64,000 nt of DNA, taken from Flavobacteriaceae bacterium UBA3356 (GTDB lineage Bacteria; Bacteroidota; Bacteroidia; Flavobacteriales; Flavobacteriaceae). The stretch is from contig DEQW01000003.1 in the NCBI GenBank assembly GCA_002360635.1, forward strand, positions 146,966-210,965, written 5' to 3'. Below, one piece after another: positions 34,616 to 43,319 of the stretch. Position numbers and translations under genes: made by a program. Below the pieces are notes generated by a model that was not told where the DNA came from, ran no database searches, and saw nothing but the letters and a program-made list of their open reading frames with translations. The first letter of the stretch is position 1; each line of letters starts with the position of its first letter.

Positions 34616-35837
34616 TAAGAAAGTAGTAATAGCTTCTGGATCCCGACACAGTATTCCGCCTGTTCAAGAAAGTCCTGGAGTACCTCGTATAATCTATCAG
34701 CTTACTGAAAAGGATATAGAAGGTTTTCAATTTAAAATTATAAGTAAATATAATCATGCACTAGACGATACATCCTTTGATACCAAAAAATACTTGCATC
34801 CAAAACCTAGTATAAGTACACGGTTTTATGAACGATTTTTGGATATTACTTCCTATGAATGGAGAAAAAAAAAATATGGGTTTGCTCAACCCGATAGGAT
34901 TGTTTACTATACTGCCTTAGTGAAAATGGCAAAAAAAATAGATCCCGATATGGTGATAACCTTTATGCATTTTGAACTTTTTAGAATGTTACAAGAGGCG
35001 ATCCCAAAGGCAAGGCATATATTTTTTTTTAGAAGCACCGATTTAGAGGGTAGAATAGGTAAAGAAAACTTAGAGTTTTTATTGAGGCACAGTGCAGGGT
35101 TTTTGGCAAACACTAAAGCCCCAATCGAAGAACTGAAAACCAAATATCAAAACTTGGACATTCCAGTGGAAACCATATACAATTCTGTGCCCAAGGTTGG
35201 GTTGAATCTTAAAGAACAAAAAACAATTGGTAGCGCATTCAGAAAAAAATTCGGTTTAAGTGCCACTGCTTTCGTATTAGGTTATGCAGGTAGGTTTAGT
35301 GAAGAAAAGTCTTTAATGAAACTTTTTGTTGTATTGAAAGCATTAAAAGAAGAAGGGGTAATAGTCCATCTCATTATTGCCGGCGATATTGAAAATGAAA
35401 AAACCCCGAATTATGAATATTATAGGGATTTAATGGCTTTTAAAGCAACACATCTAAAAGAACAAGTACATCTGGCTGGATGGGTTACCCATACCGAGCT
35501 CTTCCATTTCTATTGTGCCTTAGATGTAGGCGTACTTTTATCAAAATATCGCGAAGGAAACTCTATGTTTTTAATAGAAGCAATGAGTTATGGAGTGCCT
35601 GTTATTGCCACAGCGGTAGGGGGTAACAAAGAAATTATTACATCAGGAATAAATGGGGTACTCCTTGTTCCAAAAAAAATGGAATCAGGTTTAAAAGAGC
35701 ACATTAAAAACCTATATTTTGAGTCGGTAAAATTAAGCACCATGGCCAGAAATGCCCGCAGTTATATTTCGGAAAACCATTCAAAGGAAAAAATGATAGC
35801 TTTGTTTCAAAATTTTTTAACGAATATATATTCTTAA
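34602..35837 (+). CDS. Glycosyltransferase family 4 (tandem paralogue 2)
   Basis: A 411-residue GT-B enzyme: VVIASGSRHSIPPVQESPGV (about 8-27), FFFRSTDLEGRIGKENLEF (about 143-161), LGYAGRFSEEKSLMKLF (about 226-242) and YREGNSMFLIEAMSYGVPVI (about 321-340). The ATG at 34602 is chosen over TTG 34596; either overlaps the previous stop. It is a diverged tandem copy of the gene at 33401. Confidence 0.87.
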   Translation: MSSDNKKVVIASGSRHSIPPVQESPGVPRIIYQLTEKDIEGFQFKIISKYNHALDDTSFDTKKYLHPKPSISTRFYERFLDITSYEWRKKKYGFAQPDRIVYYTALVKMAKKIDPDMVITFMHFELFRMLQEAIPKARHIFFFRSTDLEGRIGKENLEFLLRHSAGFLANTKAPIEELKTKYQNLDIPVETIYNSVPKVGLNLKEQKTIGSAFRKKFGLSATAFVLGYAGRFSEEKSLMKLFVVLKALKEEGVIVHLIIAGDIENEKTPNYEYYRDLMAFKATHLKEQVHLAGWVTHTELFHFYCALDVGVLLSKYREGNSMFLIEAMSYGVPVIATAVGGNKEIITSGINGVLLVPKKMESGLKEHIKNLYFESVKLSTMARNARSYISENHSKEKMIALFQNFLTNIYS

Positions 35838-35838
35838 A

Positions 35839-37005
35839 ATGCGTATCATCATCTTCGACGGAAGTTTTCGCACTACCCCTTTTATCAATAGGTTGGTAGC
35901 TGGGCTTGCCGTAAATCATGAGGTGTATATTTTAGGCTTTAACGAAACAATTGAAAAAAGAATAAAGGATGTACGTTATATAAAACTGGGAAGCAATCAA
36001 AACAAAATTAATTTCATTTTAACTACCTTAACACTATCTTTTAGTAAAAGAAGCTTTTCACATTTTTTAAAAACATTCAACTTGTTATTTACTAAAGAAC
36101 GTAAGAATATTCAACAACAAAATTTTGAGATAGCAGTTTCTCAAATAAAGCCAGACCTTATTCATTTGCAGTGGCCCTCCTTATTGCCTTGGTGTGAACA
36201 TTTTCTATTAAATAAAAAGTATAAGGTACTTTTAAGTCAAAGGGGTTCACAAACCAACATCACTCCTTTTGTAAACAATGTATATTTTTACTATTTAAAA
36301 AAATGGTATCCTAAAATTTCTGGATTTCATTCTGTCTCAAAAAGCGTTTTAGATAAAGGAGAAGTTATATGGAAGGACTCGACAAAAATTAATGAAGTCG
36401 TTTACACGGGTCTGCCATTGGAACAGCTAACCTTTAAACGGGAATATTCCAAATCAACTCCCCTCACTTTAATATCTGTGGGCAGGCCCCATTGGGTAAA
36501 GGGCTATTGTTATGCCTTAAGTAGCTGTAAGTTATTAAAGGATGCAGGAATTAACTTTCATTATACGATAATCGGTGGTTCTGGGGATGAGGAGCTAATA
36601 TATCTTCGTAAGGAACTTGGCCTTGAGGATTGGGTTACATTTAATGAGCGAATACCCCAGGGTCAGGTTTTTGAATTAATGAAAAATGCCTCTTTACTAT
36701 TAATATCGAGTATAGTGGAGGGTCTTCCTAATATAGCTGTTGAAGCCATGGCTCTTGGTTTACCGGTATTAAGCACAGATTGCGGTGGGGTTACGGAGCT
36801 TATTGAAAATCATAAAACTGGTTGGATAGTACCATCCCGTAACCCAATGGCAATGACCAGCACTATTGAGCTATTTAATGAACTTTCTTTGGGAAAAATT
36901 CAAGAAGTCCGTTTGGCAGCACGAAGAAAAGTCGAGTATCAACATGCTGATAAACAAATGATAAAGGGCATGGAAAAACTGTATAGTGATTGTTGTACAG
37001 ATTAA
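35839..37005 (+). CDS. Glycosyltransferase family 4 (GT-B)
   Basis: A 388-residue GT-B enzyme: IIIFDGSFRTTPFINRLVAG (3-22), LLSQRGSQTNITPF (about 132-145), ISVGRPHWVKGYCYALSSCK (about 212-231) and SIVEGLPNIAVEAMALGLPVL (about 291-311), the EGxxxxxxE site. It starts 1 base after the preceding stop. Sugar specificity cannot be read from the sequence. Confidence 0.88.
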   Translation: MRIIIFDGSFRTTPFINRLVAGLAVNHEVYILGFNETIEKRIKDVRYIKLGSNQNKINFILTTLTLSFSKRSFSHFLKTFNLLFTKERKNIQQQNFEIAVSQIKPDLIHLQWPSLLPWCEHFLLNKKYKVLLSQRGSQTNITPFVNNVYFYYLKKWYPKISGFHSVSKSVLDKGEVIWKDSTKINEVVYTGLPLEQLTFKREYSKSTPLTLISVGRPHWVKGYCYALSSCKLLKDAGINFHYTIIGGSGDEELIYLRKELGLEDWVTFNERIPQGQVFELMKNASLLLISSIVEGLPNIAVEAMALGLPVLSTDCGGVTELIENHKTGWIVPSRNPMAMTSTIELFNELSLGKIQEVRLAARRKVEYQHADKQMIKGMEKLYSDCCTD

Positions 37006-37017
37006 TAAAAGTTTAAA

Positions 37018-37797
37018 ATGATATCAATATTAATTACTCATTACAACAGACCAAAGGCTCTTGAGCAATGTGTTGCTTCTTTTCTTGCATTTAAGAGAGG
37101 AGCTTTGCCTATAGAAATTATAGTAACCGATGACGGAAGCAAAAAATACGTGCAAGATGCTATAAAAAAACTTCCTATTGATACCCTCGTTACCTCAGAA
37201 GTGAACAAAGGCTTAACCTCAAATCTAAATACAGGAATTAAAAATTGCTCGGGTAATTATATTTTGTATTGCCAAGAGGATTTTATCCCTAAACCTGAAT
37301 TAAAAGCGTTATTGCCAGAAATGCTTGAAGTTTTAGATTCTGGAAAAGCTGATATGATTCGGCTTAAAGCGAATTACACATTTCCAAAACTCAATTATTT
37401 AAGTGATACCATTAAATTAATCCCAAAATTTTCTTGGAAAAATTTTTACTATAATACATTTCAATACAGTGATAATCCTTTTATAACTACAAAAGATTTT
37501 TTTGACAACTATGGTTACTATTTGGAAAACACGAGCGGTCCCTATGGTGAAAACGAATATGCGATACGTATAATGAAATCTAAAGCAAAAATTGCAATTG
37601 TAAATAAATACCTTTTCAAAAATGTTGAAAATGTAGCATCTGTAATTCAACTTGAAGGAATAAGGAAAAAAAGAAAAATCTTAAAAAAGTTAAGATTACA
37701 CAAACTGATACGGGCTTTAAGACTTCATTTAGAATTCTTGTTATATAATCCAAAAAAAAGAGTATTGTTAACTATTAAAAATAAACGAATAGATTGA
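37018..37797 (+). CDS. Glycosyltransferase family 2
   Basis: A 259-residue GT-A enzyme: MISILITHYNRPKALEQCV (1-19), IIVTDDGSKKYVQDAI (about 35-50), GNYILYCQEDFIPKPE (about 79-94) with QED in the DxD place, and a strongly basic C-terminal end (KKRVLLTIKNKR). The metal motif is unusual (C-Q-E-D-F) but such variants occur in GT2 enzymes that still act. Confidence 0.82.
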   Translation: MISILITHYNRPKALEQCVASFLAFKRGALPIEIIVTDDGSKKYVQDAIKKLPIDTLVTSEVNKGLTSNLNTGIKNCSGNYILYCQEDFIPKPELKALLPEMLEVLDSGKADMIRLKANYTFPKLNYLSDTIKLIPKFSWKNFYYNTFQYSDNPFITTKDFFDNYGYYLENTSGPYGENEYAIRIMKSKAKIAIVNKYLFKNVENVASVIQLEGIRKKRKILKKLRLHKLIRALRLHLEFLLYNPKKRVLLTIKNKRID

Positions 37798-37798
37798 A

Positions 37799-38968
37799 AT
37801 GCGTATTGGTATTGTCCTTTCTTCCCCACCGGGCTACTCTGAAACTTTTTTTAGGTCCAAAATAAAAGGACTACAAGAAAAAGGTCATCAAGTGCTATTG
37901 GTTACTGCTGCTACTAAAGAAAAATTTAACGGCTGCGAACATCGCTTTCATCCAACTGTATCTAAAAACACTTGGGTACAGATGTTCCGTCTTTTATGGG
38001 TGGGTATTACCCTTCTTCCTTTTGTGACCCGTGTGCTACGCTACGTTCGCTCGGAAAGACAGGAAGGAACCTCTTTAAAAAGAAGCATTGAAAAAACCTA
38101 CTTAAATGCCACTTTACTCAAACTACATGTAGATTGGCTCCACTTTGGCTTTGCTACTATGGCTATTGATCGAGAATTGGTGGCTAAGGCAATTGGAGCC
38201 CGAATGGCGGTGAGTTTTCGCGGGTTTGATATCAATGTATATCCGATAAAGTATCGGAGTGCATATCGTGACGTATGGAAGCACGTAGATAAAGTACATA
38301 GTATATCCAACTATTTAGTAGAAAAGGCCTATACCTTAGGGTTGCCTAAGGAAACTCCGTATCAAATTATCACGCCTGCTGTTGCTTTACAAAACTTGCC
38401 TACCCTTCAAGAAAAGACGACTAACCAGACCTTAAAGTTGGTGACGGTAGCTCGGTTGCATTATATTAAGGGGATTGACGTACTACTGGAAACGGCTGCC
38501 TTGTTACGGGAAAAAGAGATTGATTTTACATGGGAAGTGATTGGTGAAGGCACTAAGCGAGAAACGGAACGGTATCTATACCATCGGTATCAATTGGGGT
38601 TAGAGAACAGGGTTCATTTTACCGGAAAAAAAGAACATCGAGAAGTCGTAAACACCATAGCAAATTCAGACTTGTATATACAAACCAGCTTAACGGAAGG
38701 TTTTTGTAATGCCGTATTGGAAGCGCAAGCGTGTGGAACCATAGCCATTGCATATGCCACTGGAGGATTATCGGAAAATATTAAGAATGGCCAAACAGGT
38801 TTTTTAGTGGAAACCGTTTCCGCTGATGCTTTATCTACTAAAATTATTGAGGTGTTAGCTTTAAAAAAGGAAGAAAAAAAGAAAATAAGACAGCAAGCTG
38901 TAGAACGGGTGAAACAGGAGTTTACTATTGAGAACCAACAACAGGAGTTTGTTGACTTTTATTCATAA
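37799..38968 (+). CDS. Glycosyltransferase family 4 (GT-B), WcaL-like
   Basis: A 389-residue GT-B enzyme: SSPPGYSETFFRSKIKGLQE (8-27) resembles the SETF loop of the enzyme at 20312; VSFRGFDINVYPIKY (about 138-152); LVTVARLHYIKGIDVLLETA (about 216-235); SLTEGFCNAVLEAQACGTIA (about 297-316). It ends the second block, and repeats follow directly. Base composition is less AT-rich than the GT2 genes before it, suggesting a different origin. Confidence 0.88.
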   Translation: MRIGIVLSSPPGYSETFFRSKIKGLQEKGHQVLLVTAATKEKFNGCEHRFHPTVSKNTWVQMFRLLWVGITLLPFVTRVLRYVRSERQEGTSLKRSIEKTYLNATLLKLHVDWLHFGFATMAIDRELVAKAIGARMAVSFRGFDINVYPIKYRSAYRDVWKHVDKVHSISNYLVEKAYTLGLPKETPYQIITPAVALQNLPTLQEKTTNQTLKLVTVARLHYIKGIDVLLETAALLREKEIDFTWEVIGEGTKRETERYLYHRYQLGLENRVHFTGKKEHREVVNTIANSDLYIQTSLTEGFCNAVLEAQACGTIAIAYATGGLSENIKNGQTGFLVETVSADALSTKIIEVLALKKEEKKKIRQQAVERVKQEFTIENQQQEFVDFYS

Positions 38969-39283
38969 AGTTTCAGTTCTCAGTAAGCAGTAACAGTTGA
39001 CAATTCTTGTCTTTGATTTGTCAGTTCGAGTGATTTAGAATGCCGGTACGGCAGGCTAAATAGTATCGAGAACCTTTTAACAGCGGTTTTATAAACTTGG
39101 TCTCGATACAAATTTGAACCCTGCTTTCGCGTCTTCAAATTCACTCGACCTGACTTCTCGATACAAATTTGAACCCTGCTGTCGCGTCTTCAAATTCACT
39201 TGACCTGACCGTTGGCAGTTTTCGGTTGTCAGTTCGAGTGTTTTTCGGTGGAGCGATAGCGGAACGGAAAATGTATCGAGAAC
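38969..39283. repeat. Heptamers and four family-1 palindromes
   Basis: Heptamer-like units (GTTCTCA, GTAAGCA; 38970-39000) precede four family-1 elements: 39020-39074 (core TTTAG..TGCCG-GTA-CGGCA..CTAAA), 39099-39154 and 39155-39209 (both inverse orientation, core AATTTGAA...TTCAAATT) and 39228-39283 (imperfect core between TTTTC and GAAAA). The last copy is the left inverted arm around GIY-YIG copy B. The interval up to 39327 has no other feature. Confidence 0.85.
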
Positions 39284-39327
39284 GCTTTTTCAATCCCAAA
39301 CATTAATTTTTTTCATACATTCATACT

Positions 39328-39621
39328 GTGAAAACTTATTATGTTTACATTCTTTCCTGTTCAGACGGTACTTATTACACTGGCGTTACTTCCAATCTGA
39401 CCCAGCGATTGGAAGATCATCAGCAAAAAAAGTATCGGAATAGCTACACAGCTAAGCGGCTTCCTGTAAAACTAGTTTTTCATTGCACTTTTACGGAAAT
39501 TTCAAAAGCTATATCAGTTGAAAAACAAATAAAAAAATGGTCTCAAGCAAAAAAGGAAGCATTAATTAATGAAGATTTTGAGTCTTTGCCTAATCTTGCT
39601 AAGAAGAAGTTTACAAAATAG
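39328..39621 (+). CDS. Small GIY-YIG nuclease-superfamily protein (copy B)
   Basis: A 97-residue single-domain protein. Seen: KTYYVYILSCSDGTYYTG (2-19) as the GIY...YIG core, VTSNLTQRLEDHQQKKYRN (20-38) with Arg28, and EISKAISVEKQIKKWSQAKK (about 57-76) with the conserved Glu. Start codon GTG 39328. It is clearly related to copy A at 8706 but not identical. It lies between inverted family-1 elements (39228-39283 and 39638-39693) and separates the second and third polysaccharide blocks. Confidence 0.82.
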   Translation: MKTYYVYILSCSDGTYYTGVTSNLTQRLEDHQQKKYRNSYTAKRLPVKLVFHCTFTEISKAISVEKQIKKWSQAKKEALINEDFESLPNLAKKKFTK

Positions 39622-39637
39622 ATATGGATACACAATT

Positions 39638-39878
39638 GGTCTCGATACAAATTTGAATCCTGCTGTCGCGTCTTCAAATTCACTCGACCTGACTTCTCGA
39701 TACAAATCTTAGTCTCTTTCAGAGACTTCCATTCACTCGAAGTGGCGGTTAATAAGTTGTCAGTTCGAGTGGTTTCTCCTAAGTGTAGCTTAGGAGAAAA
39801 TGTATCGAGAACGCTTTGGTTTTTAAGCATGGCAAGCTAAATTGCCTGTACTGATGTAACAGAAGTGTATCGAGAACA
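39638..39878. repeat. Family-1 palindromes after GIY-YIG copy B
   Basis: 39638-39693 (GGTCTCGATAC ... CTCGACCTGAC, core AATTTGAA...TTCAAATT), 39694-39746 (core AGTCTCT-TTC-AGAGACT), 39759-39812 (GTCAGTTCGAGTG ... TATCGAGAAC, perfect 11-bp stem TTTCTCCTAAG / CTTAGGAGAAA at 39773-39783 and 39789-39799) and a degraded copy ending TATCGAGAAC at 39877. The 39622-39924 interval has no gene. Confidence 0.88.
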
Positions 39879-39911
39879 GTAAAAAATGTGATGTATAAAT
39901 ACAAGAACACG

Positions 39912-39919
39912 TATATTTA
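39912..39919 (+). promoter_or_regulatory. Possible -7 box before the third block
   Basis: TATATTTA fits TAnnTTTG in 7 of 8 positions and ends 5 bases before ATG 39925, so the transcript would be nearly leaderless. No clear -33 element was seen. Confidence 0.3.
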
Positions 39920-39924
39920 CGGGA

Positions 39925-40992
39925 ATGAAACTGTATTATCCTAAATCGCATTATGATGCAGCCTATCGGAGGCTTCTATTCCCATTACTAAAACCCTTTA
40001 TTAAAGGAAAAAACTTTACGAATACCCAAAGAAAATCAATGTATGGAGTATCGGAAACCGATTTTGATTTTACGAATGTTTTAGAAGAAGCAACTCTGGT
40101 TATTCTTCCAATGGCATGGAATTATTATATAAAAACGAAGCAAACTGAAGGTGCTATTGCTTTTGTGGAAAAGTGTCGAGATCTAAACAAAAAAGTCTTG
40201 GTGTATAACGCAGGTGATTTTGGGGTTTACGTTCCTTACATTGAAAACCTGCTGGTTCTTAGGCCCAGTGGCTATAAATCTAAATTTACAGGAAATGAAT
40301 ATGTCCTACCTCCTTTTATTGCAGACCCTTTAAAAGAATACTTTGACTCCGAACGGATTTTTCAACGTTCCTATGAAAACAACCCGCGTATCGGATTTTG
40401 TGGTCAAGCAGACACCTCACGATTAAACGCTGTAAAAGAAGTAGCTAAAATTGGAGTACGAAATCTAAAAAGCGTATTAGGGGTATCCAAGACAGAAAAA
40501 CAGGAATTAATTTCAAGTTCTTTGGTAAGGGGTTACGTTCTAAAAAAACTACAACAATTTACAAACGTAGAAACAAATTTTATCCTTCGAAAACAATACA
40601 GAGCCGGGGTAAAAGAAAACAAAGATACGCATCAAACAACCTTAGAATTTTATAAAAACATCCATCAATCTGACTATGTTTTATGCATACGGGGAGCCGG
40701 TAATTTTTCTGTTCGTTTTTATGAAACCTTGGCGATGGGTCGTATTCCTGTATTTATTAATACCGATTGTTCCTTGCCTTTAGACAAAACGATACCGTGG
40801 AGAACACATGTGGTTTGGGTGGAGTACCGGGAACGTCATCGGGTAGCCCAAAAAGTAACCGAGTTTCATCAAGCATTATCCGAAACGGATTTTATAGCTT
40901 TACAGCGAGCCAATAGAAACCTATGGAAAGATTATTTGACGTTGGGAGGGTTTTTTAAAACTTTTTTTCAACACTACCTAACAACCAAATAA
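39925..40992 (+). CDS. Exostosin-like glycosyltransferase (GT47-type)
   Basis: A 355-residue enzyme. The C-terminal part SDYVLCIRGAGNFSVRFYETLA (about 251-272) followed by MGRIPVFINTDCSLPLDKTI (about 273-292) is the hallmark of exostosin-family GT-B domains, which bind the nucleotide donor there. The N-terminal part (ATLVILPMAWNYY, about 56-68) also fits. Bacterial members occur in capsule loci. First gene of the third block. Donor sugar unknown. Confidence 0.82.
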   Translation: MKLYYPKSHYDAAYRRLLFPLLKPFIKGKNFTNTQRKSMYGVSETDFDFTNVLEEATLVILPMAWNYYIKTKQTEGAIAFVEKCRDLNKKVLVYNAGDFGVYVPYIENLLVLRPSGYKSKFTGNEYVLPPFIADPLKEYFDSERIFQRSYENNPRIGFCGQADTSRLNAVKEVAKIGVRNLKSVLGVSKTEKQELISSSLVRGYVLKKLQQFTNVETNFILRKQYRAGVKENKDTHQTTLEFYKNIHQSDYVLCIRGAGNFSVRFYETLAMGRIPVFINTDCSLPLDKTIPWRTHVVWVEYRERHRVAQKVTEFHQALSETDFIALQRANRNLWKDYLTLGGFFKTFFQHYLTTK

Positions 40993-41002
40993 AAGATTAT
41001 AA

Positions 41003-42436
41003 GTGTTATTTAATTCCCTTGATTTCGCTATTTTTTTACCGTTGGTATTTATACTATACTGGGGGTTATGTAGGAAAAGCAAGAGGCATCAAAATCTTTT
41101 AATCTTAGTAGCGAGTTATGTGTTTTATGGTTGGTGGGATTGGCGGTTTTTATCCCTGTTGTTAATTAGTACGGTTGTAGATTATACCGTAGGGCTACAG
41201 TTAAAAAAAACAAACCGGGCAAACTATCGCAAACTTCTTTTGTCTATTAGTCTGGCTGTTAATCTAGGTTTATTAGGCTTCTTTAAATATTATAATTTTT
41301 TTATTGAAAACTTTACCACTGCCTTTACTTTTTTTGGTGGCAGTATTCAACCAAATACCTTACATATTATTCTCCCGGTAGGGATTTCGTTCTATACCTT
41401 TCAAACCCTTAGTTATACCATTGATATATATCGAAAAAAGCTAAAGCCTACTAGCGATTTTGTAAGCTTTGCTACGTTTGTTTCCTTCTTTCCGCAGCTG
41501 GTAGCAGGTCCTATTGAACGGGCTACACAGCTATTGCCACAGTTTTCAGAAAAAAGAAGGTTTAATGCCAATAATGCTGTCACGGGGATAAAACAAATAA
41601 TATGGGGGCTCTTTAAAAAAATAGTAATAGCAGATTCATGCGCACAGTATGCAAATGAAATTTTCGCTACTTACGAAACAGCTTCTTCCAGCACACTTAT
41701 TCTAGGGGTTGTCTATTTTGCGTTTCAAATATACGGCGATTTTTCAGGCTATAGTGATATAGCTATAGGTACGGCTCGATTATTTAATATTAAGTTGTTA
41801 CCTAATTTTAGGTATCCTTATTTTTCGAGGGATATAGCTGAGTTTTGGCGACGGTGGCATATTTCATTATCTACCTGGTTTCGGGATTATATATACATTC
41901 CGTTAGGCGGAAGTCGGGGCTCCAAAGCACAACACATGTTCAACCTATTTGTAGTTTTTACTATCGGTGGGCTTTGGCATGGGGCCAGTTGGAATTTTAT
42001 AGTTTGGGGCGTCTTAAACGCCTTGTTTTTTATACCATTATTTTTTTATAAAAAGTATAGCGTACACAAAGACACCGTGGCGCAACATACTGTATTGCCA
42101 AACTTGAAAGAAGTAGCAGGTATGTTGAGTACCTTTTTATTAGTACTTCTAGGGTTTATATTTTTTAGAACGGAATCCATACCACAAGCTTGGGAATATA
42201 TGCAGCGAATATTCTATTTTGACATGCAAATAGAATTATTGCAGATAGAAAGGTATAGCTTTGAAATGATTCCGTTACTTTTACTATTGGTAAGTGTAGA
42301 ATGGATATACAGAAAACAGGAATTTCCATTAGGGTCCTCACGATATGAGTATATAAAAACCATAGGAGTACTACTTATGATACTACTTTTCGGAAGTTTT
42401 TCCAATCTACAGGAGTTTATCTACTTTCAATTTTAA
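41003..42436 (+). CDS. MBOAT-family O-acyltransferase (AlgI/DltB-like)
   Basis: A 477-residue membrane protein with about ten to twelve helices. It begins LFNSLDFAIFLPLVFILYWG as AlgI relatives do. Seen: LLILVASYVFYGWWDWRFL (31-49), PVGISFYTFQTLSYTIDIYR (about 124-143), FFPQLVAGPIERATQLLPQF (about 157-176) and the catalytic-His motif GGLWHGASWNFIVWG with His near residue 326. Such proteins move an acyl group, usually acetyl, across the membrane. Start codon is GTG 41003. It overlaps the SGNH-like gene by one base (TAATG). Confidence 0.92.
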   Translation: MLFNSLDFAIFLPLVFILYWGLCRKSKRHQNLLILVASYVFYGWWDWRFLSLLLISTVVDYTVGLQLKKTNRANYRKLLLSISLAVNLGLLGFFKYYNFFIENFTTAFTFFGGSIQPNTLHIILPVGISFYTFQTLSYTIDIYRKKLKPTSDFVSFATFVSFFPQLVAGPIERATQLLPQFSEKRRFNANNAVTGIKQIIWGLFKKIVIADSCAQYANEIFATYETASSSTLILGVVYFAFQIYGDFSGYSDIAIGTARLFNIKLLPNFRYPYFSRDIAEFWRRWHISLSTWFRDYIYIPLGGSRGSKAQHMFNLFVVFTIGGLWHGASWNFIVWGVLNALFFIPLFFYKKYSVHKDTVAQHTVLPNLKEVAGMLSTFLLVLLGFIFFRTESIPQAWEYMQRIFYFDMQIELLQIERYSFEMIPLLLLLVSVEWIYRKQEFPLGSSRYEYIKTIGVLLMILLFGSFSNLQEFIYFQF

Positions 42437-43314
42437 TGAAGCAATTTATAACATATAGTATACTTCTTTTGTTAGCTACAACGCTACTGATGTTTATTTT
42501 GGACGCTACCTATACTCAAGTTTATAATTCCGGTTCGTATCGAAATAAAGTGATGTGGATACGGGATATGCAACCGGATACGTTAGACTATGCTCTTTTT
42601 GGGTCTTCCCGTACAAAATATACGGTAAACCCCACTCGTATTGAAAAAGTGACCGGTAAAAAAGGAGTGAACTTGGGCATGAACGCTTCGGGTCCTTTTG
42701 AAGTACAGCTGGCCGTGAAAGAGTTTTTTAAGCATACCTTCGCAAAACGTATTTTTGTGCAGGTAGATTACACCTATTATATGAAAGCTCCAGATAGTAT
42801 TGGGCAATTGGTATGGCTGCCCTATATAAAGGAAAAAGAGATATTTGAATCCTTTAAACCATTTGGTAAAGCATACAAGGGTTATAAACAAATTCCGATG
42901 TACCGGTATTTACAATTTGATGGATCTTTAGGCTTTCGTAATGTAGCCTTGAGCCTATTGGGGAAATCCCCGGATTTTTTAGTGGATGAAGGTTTTAAAA
43001 CTAGAGCAGGGATGCTACAGCATGATACTCCCTATCCGTATACGCTAGAAGAAGTTCAAAACAAACACATAGCGGAAATCATTACATTAGCAAAAGAGAA
43101 ACAAATAGCGTTATCTTTTTTTACCGCACCCATCTATAAACCTGTGGAAGATTTTTTAACGTTAGAGGAGAACCTTCCTAATTATAAAAATATGTCAAAC
43201 ACCATACAGAAAAAAATCTATTTTAGTGATCATATGCACGTAAATACAGAAGGGGCAACTCTTTTTACTGAACAATTTATAGAGACTTTTTTCTTTACAT
43301 TCGATACGAACTAA
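42436..43314 (+). CDS. SGNH-hydrolase-like membrane-anchored protein, partner of MBOAT
   Basis: A 292-residue protein with an N-terminal signal anchor (FITYSILLLLATTLLMFIL, 4-22) and a periplasmic domain. GSSR at 56-59 is in the place of the SGNH nucleophile block, LGMNASGPFEVQLAVKEF (about 80-97) has the Gly/Asn positions, and DHMH at 265-268 matches the Asp-x-x-His of the catalytic dyad. With the coupled MBOAT gene this resembles AlgI plus AlgJ/AlgX, so it probably puts acetyl groups on the polymer in the periplasm. Also possible: an esterase. Confidence 0.7.
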   Translation: MKQFITYSILLLLATTLLMFILDATYTQVYNSGSYRNKVMWIRDMQPDTLDYALFGSSRTKYTVNPTRIEKVTGKKGVNLGMNASGPFEVQLAVKEFFKHTFAKRIFVQVDYTYYMKAPDSIGQLVWLPYIKEKEIFESFKPFGKAYKGYKQIPMYRYLQFDGSLGFRNVALSLLGKSPDFLVDEGFKTRAGMLQHDTPYPYTLEEVQNKHIAEIITLAKEKQIALSFFTAPIYKPVEDFLTLEENLPNYKNMSNTIQKKIYFSDHMHVNTEGATLFTEQFIETFFFTFDTN

Positions 43315-43319
43315 TAGCT

